A stretch of DNA of 64,000 nucleotides from Balanoglossus misakiensis (lineage: Eukaryota; Hemichordata): positions 11,487,015 through 11,551,014 of the forward strand of contig CM082590.2 of the NCBI GenBank assembly GCA_040954595.2. The letters are read 5' to 3'. The notes beneath the pieces were generated by a model, which saw only the letters and a list, made by a program, of their open reading frames with translations, did not search any database and was not told the origin of the DNA. Position numbers and translations under genes: made by a program. Shown here one piece after another: positions 13,491 to 26,299 of the stretch (position 1 is its first letter; each line of letters starts with the position of its first letter).

Positions 13491-13788
13491 ATTACAGATC
13501 TGGCTTTCAAATGAACAAAACATACAGGTTTGCAGTCAACATTTTAACAGTGTATATAGTATTGGAACAAACTGAAACTTAAGTCATTGAATCAGTTTCA
13601 TACAATATTACCAATTTGTTCATTGATCATGGATATCTGTTGTTTTGTTAGAGAATGCTGAAGCATGCAGGCTGATTTTGTTAATCCAATGTTTGAATTG
13701 GACCAGGACTTGTTCTCCCAGTCACCCAATAAAGTACTTGCATGATGGCAGATGGACATATCTGGATGTCAAATGAAGAAAACACAGG
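13491..13788. other. Single-copy spacer between the 260-bp and 46-bp satellites
   Basis: About 300 bp of AT-rich sequence not seen elsewhere in the window. The only point of note is a short plus-strand open segment, 13671-13745, listed separately. The right end passes straight into diverged 46-bp monomers at 13789. Confidence 0.8.
13671..13745 (+). CDS. Possible orphan terminal exon with an NPMF motif (weak)
   Basis: A 25-codon segment follows a CAG acceptor-like site at 13668-13670, which is preceded by a T-rich tract at about 13637-13650. It reads ADFVNPMFELDQDLF and continues to a TGA stop at 13743-13745. An AATAAA lies at 13728-13733 but overlaps the open segment, so it would be an odd poly(A) signal. 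The composition looks protein-like, and NPxF/Y motifs are common in cytoplasmic tails of receptors, but the segment is short and no upstream exon can be seen because the 260-bp satellite adjoins it. Chance is a fair explanation. Confidence 0.15.
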   Translation, partial: ADFVNPMFELDQDLFSQSPNKVLA

Positions 13789-14110
13789 TTCTGGCAGAGA
13801 CTGGTCCACAACCACGCCCTGTTTCACCGTGCCATTCTGGCAGAGACTGATCCACAACAACCTTCTGTTTCACCGCGCTGTCCTGGCAGAGAGTGGTAAA
13901 CAACAACCACCTGTTGCACCGCGCCGTTTTGGCAAAAAATTGACCACATCTACGTCCTATTTGACCGTGCCGTTCTGGCAGAAGTTGACCACAACTACGC
14001 ACTGTTTCACCGCCTCATTCTGGCAGAGACTGATCCACAACAACGTTCCGTTTCACCGCGCCGTTCTGCCAAAGACTGATCCACAACAACGTTCCGTTTC
14101 ACCGCGCTGT
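13789..14110. repeat. Diverged left-edge monomers of the 46-bp satellite
   Basis: Monomers start at 13789, 13835, 13881, 13927, 13973 and 14018 and are clearly less alike than core monomers (for example GGCAAAAAATTGACC and GGCAGAAGTTGACC). They do not follow the A-B-C order. Old, diverged monomers at the margin of a homogenised array are the usual pattern for satellites that evolve by unequal exchange in the interior. Confidence 0.85.
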
Positions 14111-15985
14111 TCTGGCTTAAAGTTATCCAGAACTACACCCTGTTTCACCATGCCGTTCTGCCAGAGACTGGCCACAACAACGTTCTGTTTCACCGCCTCG
14201 TTCTGGCAGAGACTGATCCACAACAACCACCTGTTGCACCGTGCTGTTCTGGCTTAAAGTTATCCAAAACTACACCCTGTTTCACCATGCCGTTCTGCCA
14301 GAGACTGGCCACAACAACGTTCTGTTTCACCGCCTCGTTCTGGCAGAGACTGATCCACAACAACCACCTGTTGCACCGTGCTGTTCTGGCTTAAAGTTAT
14401 CCAGAACTACGCCCTGTTTCACCATGCCGTTCTGCCATAGACTGATCCACAACAACGTTCCGTTTCACCGCCTCGTTCTGGCAGAGACTGATCCACAACA
14501 ACGTTCCGTTTCACCGCGCCGTTCTGCCAAAGACTGATCTACAACAACCACCTGTTGCACCACGCTGTTCTGGCTTAAAGTTATCCAGAACTACGCCCTG
14601 TTTCACCATGCCGTTCTGCCATAGACTGATCCACAACAACGTTCCGTTTCACCGCCTCGTTCTGGCAGAGACTGATCCACAACAACCACCTGTTGCACCG
14701 TGCTTTTCTGGCTTAAAGTTATCCAGAACTACGCCCTGTTTCACCATGCCGTTCTGCCATAGACTGATCCACAACAACGTTCCGTTTCACCGCACCGTTC
14801 TGCCAAAGACTGATCCACAACAACCACCTGTTGCACCGCGCTGTTCTGGCTTAAAGTTATCCAGAACTACGCCCTGTTTCACCATGCCGTTCTGCCATAG
14901 ACTGATCCACAACAACGTTCCGTTTCACCGCCTCGTTCTGGCAGAGACTGATCTACAACAACCACCTGTTGCACCGTGCTTTTCTGGCTTAAAGTTATCC
15001 AGAACTACGCCCTGTTTCACCATGCCGTTCTGCCATAGACTGATCCACAACAACGTTCCGTTTCACCGCCTCGTTCTGGCAGAGACTGATCCACAACAAC
15101 CACCTGTTGCACCGTGCTTTTCTGGCTTAAAGTTATCCAGAACTACACCCTGTTTCACCATGCCGTTCTGCCAGAGACTGGCCACAACAACGTTCTGTTT
15201 CACCGCCTCGTTCTGGCAGAGACTGATCCACAACAACCACCTGTTGCACCGTGCTGTTCTGGCTTAAAGTTATCCAGAACTACACCCTGTTTCACCATGC
15301 CGTTCTGCCAGAGACTGGCCACAACAACGTTCCGTTTCACCGCCTCGTTCTGGCAGAGACTGATCCACAACAACCACCTGTTGCACCGTGCTGTTTTGGC
15401 TTAAAGTTATCCAGAACTACGCCCTGTTTCACCATGCCGTTCTGCCATAGACTGATCCACAACAACGTTCCGTTTCACCGCCTCGTTCTGGCAGAGACTG
15501 ATCTACAACAACCACCTGTTGCACCACGCTGTTCTGGCTTAAAGTTATCCAGAACTACGCCCTGTTCCACCATGCCGTTCTGCCAAAGACTAATCCACAA
15601 CAACCACCTGTTGCATCGTGCTGTTCTGGCTTAAAGTTATCCAGAACTACGCCCTGTTTCACCATGCCGTTCTGCCATAGACTGATCCACAACAACGTTC
15701 CGTTTCACCGCCTCGTTCTGGCAGAGACTGATCCACAACAACCACCTGTTGCACCGTGCTGTTCTGGCTTAAAGTTATCCAGAACTACGCCCTGTATCAC
15801 CATGCCGTTCTGCCAAAGACTAATCCACAACAACCACCTGTTGCATCGTGCTGTTCTGGCTTAAAGTTATCCAGAACTACGCCCTGTTTCACCATGCCGT
15901 TCTGCCAAAGACTGATCCACAACAACGTTCCGTTTCACCGCCTCGTTCTGGCAGAGACTGATCCACAACAACCACCTGTTGCACC

Positions 15986-18859
15986 GTGCTGTTCTGGCTT
16001 AAAGTTATCCAGAACTACGCCCTGTATCACCATGCCGTTCTGCCAAAGACTAATCCACAACAACCACCTGTTGCATCGTGCTGTTCTGGCTTAAAGTTAT
16101 CCAGAACTACGCCCTGTTTCACCATGCCGTTCTGCCATAGACTGATCCACAACAACGTTCCGTTTCACCGCCTCGTTCTGGCAGAGACTGATCCACAACA
16201 ACCACCTGTTGCACCGTGCTGTTCTGGCTTAAAGTTATCCAGAACTACGCCCTGTTCCACCATGCCGTTCTGCCATAGACTGATCCACAACAACGTTCCG
16301 TTTCACCGCCTCATTCTGGCAGAGACTGATCCACAACAACCACCTGTTGCACCGTGCTGTTCTGGCTTAAAGTTATCCAGAACTACGCCCTGTTTCACCA
16401 TGCCGTTCTGCCATAGACTGATCCACAACAACGTTCTGTTTCACCGCCTCATTCTGGCAGAGACTGATCCACAACAACCACCTGTTGCACCGTGCTGTTC
16501 TGGCTTAAAGTTATCCAGAACTACGCCCTGTTTCACCATGCCGTTCTGCCATAGACTGATCCACAACAACGTTCCGTTTCACCGCCTCATTCTGGCAGAG
16601 ACTGATCCACAACAACCACCTGTTGCACCGTGCTGTTCTGGCTTAAAGTTATCCAGAACTACGCCCTGTTTCACCATGCCGTTCTGCCAGAGACTGATCC
16701 TCAACAACGTTCTGTTTCACCGCCTCATTCTGGCAGAGACTGATCCACAACAACCACCTGTTGCACCGTGCTGTTCTGGCTTAAAGTTATCCAGAACTAC
16801 GCCCTGTTTCACCATGCCGTTCTGCCATAGACTGATCCACAACAACGTTCCGTTTCACCGCCTCGTTCTGGCAGAGACTGATCCACAACAACCACCTGTT
16901 GCACCGTGCTGTTCTGGCTTAAAGTTATCCAGAACTACGCCCTGTTTCACCATGCCGTTCTGCCAGAGACTGATCCACAACAACGTTCCGTTTCACCGCC
17001 TCATTCTGGCAGAGACTGATCCACAACAACCACCTGTTGCACCGTGCTGTTCTGGCTTAAAGTTATCCAGAACTACGCCCTGTTTCACCATGCCGTTCTG
17101 CCAGAGACTGATCCACAACAACGTTCCGTTTCACCGCCTCATTCTGGCAGAGACTGATCCACAACAACCACCTGTTGCACCGTGCTGTTCTGGCTTAAAG
17201 TTATCCAGAACTACGCCCTGTTTCACCATGCCGTTCTGCCATAGACTGATCCACAACAACGTTCCGTTTCACCGCCTCATTCTGGCAGAGACTGATCCAC
17301 AACAACCACCTGTTGCACCGTGCTGTTCTGGCTTAAAGTTATCAAGAACTACGCCCTGTTTCACCATGCCGTTCTGCCATAGACTGATCCACAACAACGT
17401 TCCGTTTCACCGCCTCGTTCTGGCAGAGACTGATCCACAACAACCACCTGTTGCACCGTGCTGTTCTGGCTTAAAGTTATCCAGAACTACGCCCTGTTTC
17501 ACCATGCCGTTCTGCCATAGACTGATCCACAACAACGTTCTGTTTCACCGCCTCATTCTGGCAGAGACTGATCCACAACAACCACCTGTTGCACCGTGCT
17601 GTTCTGGCTTAAAGTTATCCAGAACTACGCCCTGTTTCACCATGCCGTTCTGCCATAGACTGATCCACAACAACGTTCTGTTTCACCGCCTCATTCTGGC
17701 AGAGACTGATCCACAACAACCACCTGTTGCATCGTGCTGTTCTGGCTTAAAGTTATCCAGAACTACGCCCTGTTTCACCATGCCGTTCTGCCATAGACTG
17801 ATCCACAACAACGTTCTGTTTCACCGCCTCGTTCTGGCAGAGACTGATCCACAACAACCACCTGTTGCACCGTGCTGTTCTGGCTTAAAGTTATCCAGAA
17901 CTACACCCTGTTTCGCCGCACCGTTCTGCCATAGACTGATCCACAACAACGTTCTGTTTCACCGCCTCGTTCTGGCAGAGACTGATCCACAACAACCACC
18001 TGTTGCACCACGCTGTTCTGGCTTAAAGTTATCCAGAACTACGCCCTGTTTCACCATGCCGTTCTGCCATAGACTGATCCACAACAACGTTCCGTTTCAC
18101 CGCCTCGTTCTGGCAGAGACTGATCCACAACAACCACCTGTTGCACCGTGCTTTTCTGGCTTAAAGTTATCCAGAACTACGCCCTGTTTCACCATGCCGT
18201 TCTGCCATAGACTGATCCACAACAACGTTCCGTTTCACCGCCTCGTTCTGGCAGAGACTGATCCACAACAACCACCTGTAGCACCGTGCTGTTCTGGCTT
18301 AAAGTTATCCAGAACTACGCCCTGTTTCACCATGCCGTTCTGCCATAGACTGATCCACAACAACGTTCTGTTTCACCGCCTCATTCTGGCAGAGACTGAT
18401 CCACAACAACCACCTGTAGCACCGTGCTGTTCTGGCTTAAAGTTATCCAGAACTACGCCCTGTTTCACCATGCCGTTCTGCCATAGACTGATCCACAACA
18501 ACGTTCCGTTTCACCGCCTCGTTCTGGCAGAGACTGATCTACAACAACCACCTGTTGCACCGTGCTTTTCTGGCTTAAAGTTATCCAGAACTACGCCCTG
18601 TTTCACCATGCCGTTCTGCCATAGACTGATCCACAACAACGTTCCGTTTCACCGCCTCGTTCTGGCAGAGACTGATCCACAACAACCACCTGTTGCACCG
18701 TGCTTTTCTGGCTTAAAGTTATCCAGAACTACGCCCTGTTTCACCATGCCGTTCTGCCATAGACTGATCCACAACAACGTTCCGTTTCACCGCCTCGTTC
18801 TGGCAGAGACTGATGCACAACAATGTTCCGTTTCACCGCCTCATTCTGGCAGAGACTGA
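15986..18859 (+). other. 957-codon open frame across 46-bp triads; probably not a gene
   Basis: Longest open frame in the window. It is a near-perfect 46-residue repeat with units such as MPFCHRLIHNN, LVLAETDPQQPPVA and SGLKLSRTTPCF. The start ATG lies inside a repeat, there is no signal peptide, unique domain or unique terminus, and the frame ends only where the triad order breaks at about 18813-18859. Equivalent frames of 536, 817 and 940 codons lie at 18813-20423, 23990-26443 and 40580-43402. I infer that they are open because the monomers lack stops in the relevant frames, not because of selection for protein. A repetitive secreted or structural protein cannot be wholly excluded without transcript data. 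Confidence 0.8.
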
Positions 18860-21800
18860 TCCACAACAACCACCTGTTGCACCGTGCTGTTCTGGCTTAA
18901 AGTTATCCAGAACTACGCCCTGTTTCACCATGCCGTTCTGCCATAGACTGATCCACAACAACGTTCCGTTTCACCGCCTCGTTCTGGCAGAGACTGATCT
19001 ACAACAACCACCTGTTGCACCGTGCTTTTCTGGCTTAAAGTTATCCAGAACTACGCCCTGTTTCACCATGCCGTTCTGCCATAGACTGATCCACAACAAC
19101 GTTCCGTTTCACCGCCTCGTTCTGGCAGAGACTGATCCACAACAACCACCTGTTGCACCGTGCTGTTCTGGCTTAAAGTTATCCAGAACTACGCCCTGTT
19201 CCACCATGCCGTTCTGCCATAGACTGATCCACAACAACGTTCCGTTTCACCGCGCCGTTCTGCCAAAGACTAATCCACAACAACCACCTGTTGCACCGTG
19301 CTGTTCTGGCTTAAAGTTATCCAGAACTACGCCCTGTTTCACCATGCCGTTCTGCCATAGACTGATCCACAACAACGTTCCGTTTCACCGCCTCGTTCTG
19401 GCAGAGACTGATCTACAACAACCACCTGTTGCACCGTGCTGTTCTGGCTTAAAGTTATCCAGAACTACGCCCTGTTTCACCATGCCGTTCTGCCATAGAC
19501 TGATCCACAACAACGTTCTGTTTCACCGCCTCGTTCTGGCAGAGACTGATCCACAACAACCACCTGTTGCACCGTGCTGTTCTGGCTTAAAGTTATCCAG
19601 AACTACGCCCTGTTCCACCATGCCGTTCTGCCATAGACTGATCCACAACAACGTTCCGTTTCACCGCCTCGTTCTGGCAGAGACTGATCCACAACAACCA
19701 CCTGTTGCACCGTGCTGTTCTGGCTTAAAGTTATCCAGAACTACGCCCTGTTTCACCATGCCGTTCTGCCATAGACTGATCCACAACAACGTTCCGTTTC
19801 ACCGCACCGTTCTGCCAAAGACTGATCCACAACAACCACCTGTTGCACCGTGCTGTTCTGGCTTAAAGTTATCCAGAACTACGCCCTGTTCCACCATGCC
19901 GTTCTGCCATAGACTGATCCACAACAACGTTCCGTTTCACCGCGCCGTTCTGCCAAAGACTAATCCACAACAACCACCTGTTGCACCGTGCTGTTCTGGC
20001 TTAAAGTTATCCAGAACTACGCCCTGTTTCACCATGCCGTTCTGCCATAGACTGATCCACAACAACGTTCCGTTTCACCGCCTCGTTCTGGCAGAGACTG
20101 ATCTACAACAACCACCTGTTGCACCGTGCTGTTCTGGCTTAAAGTTATCCAGAACTACGCCCTGTTTCACCATGCCGTTCTGCCATAGACTGATCCACAA
20201 CAACGTTCTGTTTCACCGCCTCGTTCTGGCAGAGACTGATCCACAACAACCACCTGTTGCACCGTGCTGTTCTGGCTTAAAGTTATCCAGAACTACGCCC
20301 TGTTCCACCATGCCGTTCTGCCATAGACTGATCCACAACAACATTCCGTTTCACCGCCTCGTTCTGGCAGAGACTGATCGACAACAACGTTCCGTTTCAC
20401 CGCGCCGTTCTGCCAAAGACTGATCCACAACAACCACCTGTTGCACCGTGCTGTTCTGGCTTAAAGTTATCCAGAACTACGCCCTGTTTCACCATGCCGT
20501 TCTGCCATAGACTGATCCACAACAACGTTCTGTTTCACCGCCTCATTCTGGCAGAGACTGATCCACAACAACCACCTGTTGCACCGTGCTGTTCTGGCTT
20601 AAAGTTATCCAGAACTACGCCCTGTTTCACCATGCCGTTCTGCCATAGACTGATCCACAACAACGTTCCGTTTCACCGCGCCGTTCTGCCAAAGACTGAT
20701 CCACAACAACCACCTGTTGCACCGTGCTGTTCTGGCTTAAAGTTATCCAGAACTACGCCCTGTTTCACCATGCCGTTCTGCCATAGACTGATCCACAACA
20801 ACGTTCTGTTTCACCGCCTCGTTCTGCCAAAGACTGATCCACAACAACCACCTGTTGCACCGTGCTGTTCTGGCTTAAAGTTATCCAGAACTACGCCCTG
20901 TTTCACCATGCCGTTCTGCCATAGACTGATCCACAACAACGTTCTGTTTCACCGCCTCGTTCTGGCAGAGACTGATCCACAACAACCACCTGTTGCACCA
21001 CGCTGTTCTGGCTTAAAGTTATCCAGAACTACGCCCTGTTTCACCATGCCGTTCTGCCATAGACTGATCCACAACAACGTTCTGTTTCACCGCCTCGTTC
21101 TGGCAGAGACTGATCCACAACAACGTTCCGTTTCACCGCGCCGTTCTGCCAAAGACTGATCTACAACAACCACCTGTTGCACCACGCTGTTCTGGCTTAA
21201 AGTTATCCAGAACTACGCCCTGTTTCACCATGCCGTTCTGCCATAGACTGATCCACAACAACGTTCCGTTTCACCGCCTCGTTCTGGCAGAGACTGATCT
21301 ACAACAACCACCTGTTGCACCACGCTGTTCTGGCTTAAAGTTATCCAGAACTACGCCCTGTTTCACCATGCCGTTCTGCCATAGACTGATCCACAACAAC
21401 GTTCTGTTTCACCGCCTCGTTCTGGCAGAGACTGATCCACAACAACGTTCCGTTTCACCGCCTCGTTCTGGCAGAGACTGACCCACAACAACGTTCCGTT
21501 TCACCGCGCCGTTCTGCCAAAGACTGATCTACAACAACCACCTGTTGCACCACGCTGTTCTGGCTTAAAGTTATCCAGAACTACGCCCTGTTTCACCATG
21601 CCGTTCTGCCATAGACTGATCCACAACAACGTTCCGTTTCACCGCCTCGTTCTGGCAGAGACTGATCCACAACAACGTTCCGTTTCACCGCGCCGTTCTG
21701 CCAAAGACTGATCTACAACAACCACCTGTTGCACCACGCTGTTCTGGCTTAAAGTTATCCAGAACTACGCCCTGTTTCACCATGCCGTTCTGCCATAGAC

Positions 21801-24800
21801 TGATCCACAACAACGTTCCGTTTCACCGCCTCGTTCTGGCAGAGACTGATCTACAACAACCACCTGTTGCACCACGCTGTTCTGGCTTAAAGTTATCTAG
21901 AACTACGCCCTGTTTCAACATGCCGTTCTGCCATAGACTGATCCACAACAACGTTCCGTTTCACCGCCTCGTTCTGGCAGAGACTGATCCACAACAACGT
22001 TCCGTTTCACCGCGCCGTTCTGCCAAAGACTGATCTACAACAACCACCTGTTGCACCACGCTGTTCTGGCTTAAAGTTATCCAGAACTACGCCCTGTTTC
22101 ACCATGCCGTTCTGCCATAGACTGATCCACAACAACGTTCTGTTTCACCGCCTCGTTCTGGCAGAGACTGATCCACAACAACCACCTGTTGCACCGTGCT
22201 GTTCTGGCTTAAAGTTATCCAGAACTACGCCCTGTTTCACCATGCCGTTCTGCCATAGACTGATCCACAACAACGTTCCGTTTCACCGCCTCGTTCTGGC
22301 AGAGACTGATCCACAACAACCACCTGTTGCACCGTGCTGTTCTGGCTTAAAGTTATCCACAACTACGCCCTGTTTCACCATGCCGTTCTGCCATAGACTG
22401 ATCCACAACAACGTTCCGTTTCACCGCCTCGTTCTGGCAGAGACTGATCCACAACAACCACCTGTTGCACCGTGCTGTTCTGGCTTAAACTTATCCACAA
22501 CTACGCCCTGTTTCACCGCGCCGTTCTGCCAAAGACTGATCCACAACAACGTTCCGTTTCACCGCCTCGTTCTGGCAGAGACTGATCCACAACAACCACC
22601 TGTTGCATCGTGCTGTTCTGGCTTAAAGTTATCCAGAACTACGCCCTGTTTCACCATGCCGTTCTGCCATAGACTGATCCACAACAACGTTCTGTTTCAC
22701 CGCCTCGTTCTGGCAGAGACTGATCCACAACAACCACCTGTTGCACCGTGCTGTTCTGGCTTAAACTTATCCACAACTACGCCCTGTTTCACCGCGCCGT
22801 TCTGCCAAAGACTGATCCACAACAACGTTCCGTTTCACCGCCTCGTTCTGGCAGAGACTGATCCACAACAACCACCTGTTGCATCGTGCTGTTCTGGCTT
22901 AAAGTTATCCAGAACTACGCCCTGTTTCACCATGCCGTTCTGCCATAGACTGATCCACAACAACGTTCTGTTTCACCGCCTCGTTCTGGCAGAGACTGAT
23001 CCACAACAACCACCTGTTGCACCGTGCTGTTCTGGCTTAAAGTTATCCAGAACTACGCCCTGTTTCACCATGCCGTTCTGCCATAGACTGATCCACAACA
23101 ACCACCTGTTGCACCGTGCTGTTCTGGCTTAAAGTTATCCAGAACTACGCCCTGTTTCACCATGCCGTTCTGCCATAGACTGATCCACAACAACGTTCTG
23201 TTTCACCGCCTCGTTCTGGCAGAGACTGATCCACAACAACCACCTGTTGCACCGTGCTGTTCTGGCTTAAACTTATCCACAACTACGCCCTGTTTCACCG
23301 CGCCGTTCTGCCAAAGACTGATCCACAACAACGTTCCGTTTCACCGCCTCGTTCTGGCAGAGACTGATCCACAACAACCACCTGTTGCATCGTGCTGTTC
23401 TGGCTTAAAGTTATCCAGAACTACGCCCTGTTTCACCATGCCGTTCTGCCATAGACTGATCCACAACAACGTTCTGTTTCACCGCCTCGTTCTGGCAGAG
23501 ACTGATCCACAACAACCACCTGTTGCACCGTGCTGTTCTGGCTTAAAGTTATCCAGAACTACGCCCTGTTTCACCGCGCCGTTCTGCCATAGACTGATCC
23601 ACAACAACCACCTGTTGCACCGTGCTGTTCTGGCTTAAAGTTATCCAGAACTACGCCCTGTTTCACCATGCCGTTCTGCCATAGACTGATCCACAACAAC
23701 GTTCTGTTTCACCGCCTCGTTCTGGCAGAGACTGATCCACAACAACCACCTGTTACATCGTGCTGTTCTGGCTTAAAGTTATCCAGAACTACGCCCTGTT
23801 TCACCATGCCGTTCTGCCATAGACTGATCCACAACAACGTTCCGTTTCACCGCACCGTTCTGCCATAGACTGATCCACCACAACGTTCCGTTTCACCGCC
23901 TCGTTCTGGCAAAGACTGATCCACAACATCCACCTGTTGCACCACGCTGTTCTGGCATAAAGTTATCCAGAACTACGCCCTGTTTCACCATGCCGTTCTG
24001 CCATAGACTGATCCACAACAACGCTCCGTTTCACCGCGCCGTTCTGCCAAAGACTGATCCACAACAACCACCTGTTGCACCACGCTGTTCTGGCTTAAAG
24101 TTATCCAGAACTACGCCCTGTTTCACCATGCCGTTCTGCCATAGACTGATCCACAACAACGTTCCGTTTCACCGCACCGTTCTGCCAAAGACTGATCCAC
24201 AACAACCACCTGTTGCATCGTGCTGTTCTGGCTTAAAGTTATCAAGAACTACGCCCTGTTTCACCATGCCGTTCTGCCATAGACTGATCCACAACAACGT
24301 TCCGTTTCACCGCCTCGTTCTGGCAGAGACTGATGCACAACAACCACCTGTTGCACCGTGCTGTTCTGGCTTAAAGTTATCCAGAACTACGCCCTGTTTC
24401 ACCATGCCGTTCTGCCATAGACTGATCCACAACAACGTTCTGTTTCACCGCCTCATTCTGGCAGAGACTGATCTACAACAACCACCTGTTGCACCGTGCT
24501 GTTCTGGCTTAAAGTTATCCAGAACTACGCCCTGTTTCACCATGCCGTTCTGCCATAGACTGATCCACAACAACGTTCTGTTTCACCGCCTCATTCTGGC
24601 AGAGACTGATCTACAACAACCACCTGTTGCATCGTGCTGTTCTGGCTTAAAGTTATCCAGAACTACGCCCTGTTTCACCATGCCGTTCTGCCATAGACTG
24701 ATCCACAACAACGTTCCGTTTCACCGCCTCGTTCTGGCAGAGACTGATCCACAACAACCACCTGTTGCACCGTGCTGTTCTGGCTTAAAGTTATCCAGAA

Positions 24801-26299
24801 CTACGCCCTGTTCCACCATGCCGTTCTGCCATAGACTGATCCACAACAACGTTCCGTTTCACCGCCTCGTTCTGGCAGAGACTGATCCACAACAACCACC
24901 TGTTGCATCGTGCTGTTCTGGCTTAAAGTTATCCAGAACTACGCCCTGTTTCACCATGCCGTTCTGCCATAGACTGATCCACAACAACGTTCCGTTTCAC
25001 CGCCTCGTTCTGGCAGAGACTGATGCACAACATGCACCTGTTGCACCGTGCTGTTCTGGCTTAAAGTTATCCAGAACTACGCCCTGTTTCACCATGCCGT
25101 TCTGCCATAGACTGATCCACAACAACGTTCCGTTTCACCGCCTCGTTCTGGCAGAGACTGATCCACAACAACCACCTGTTGCACCGTGCTGTTCTGGCTT
25201 AAAGTTATCCAGAACTACGCCCTGTTTCACCATGCCGTTCTGCCATAGACTGATCCACAACAACGTTCCGTTTCACCGCCTCGTTCTGGCAGAGACTGAT
25301 CTACAACAACCACCTGTTGCACCACGCTGTTCTGGCTTAAAGTTATCCAGAACTACGCCCTGTTTCACCATGCCGTTCTGCCATAGACTGATCCACAACA
25401 ACGTTCCGTTTCACCGCCTCGTTCTGGCAGAGACTGATCCACAACAACCACCTGTTGCACCGTGCTGTTCTGGCTTAAAGTTATCCAGAACTACGCCCTG
25501 TTTCACCATGCCGTTCTGCCATAGACTGATCCACAACAACGTTCCGTTTCACCGCCTCGTTCTGGCAGAGACTGATCCACAACAACCACCTGTTGCACCG
25601 TGCTGTTCTGGCTTAAAGTTATCCAGAACTACGCCCTGTTCCACCATGCCGTTCTGCCATAGACTGATCCACAACAACGTTCCGTTTCACCGCCTCATTC
25701 TGGCAGAGACTGATCCACAACAACCACCTGTTGCACCGTGCTGTTCTGGCTTAAAGTTATCCAGAACTACGCCCTGTTTCACCATGCCGTTCTGCCATAG
25801 ACTGATCCACAACAACGTTCTGTTTCACCGCCTCATTCTGGCAGAGACTGATCCACAACAACCACCTGTTGCACCGTGCTGTTCTGGCTTAAAGTTATCC
25901 AGAACTACGCCCTGTTTCACCATGCCGTTCTGCCATAGACTGATCCACAACAACGTTCTGTTTCACCGCCTCATTCTGGCAGAGACTGATCCACAACAAC
26001 CACCTGTTGCATCGTGCTGTTCTGGCTTAAAGTTATCCAGAACTACGCCCTGTTTCACCATGCCGTTCTGCCATAGACTGATCCACAACAACGTTCCGTT
26101 TCACCGCCTCGTTCTGGCAGAGACTGATCCACAACAACCACCTGTTGCACCGTGCTGTTCTGGCTTAAAGTTATCCACAACTACGCCCTGTTTCACCATG
26201 CCGTTCTGCCATAGACTGATCCACAACAACGTTCCGTTTCACCGCCTCGTTCTGGCAGAGACTGATCCACAACAACGTTCCGTTTCACCGCGCTGTTCT

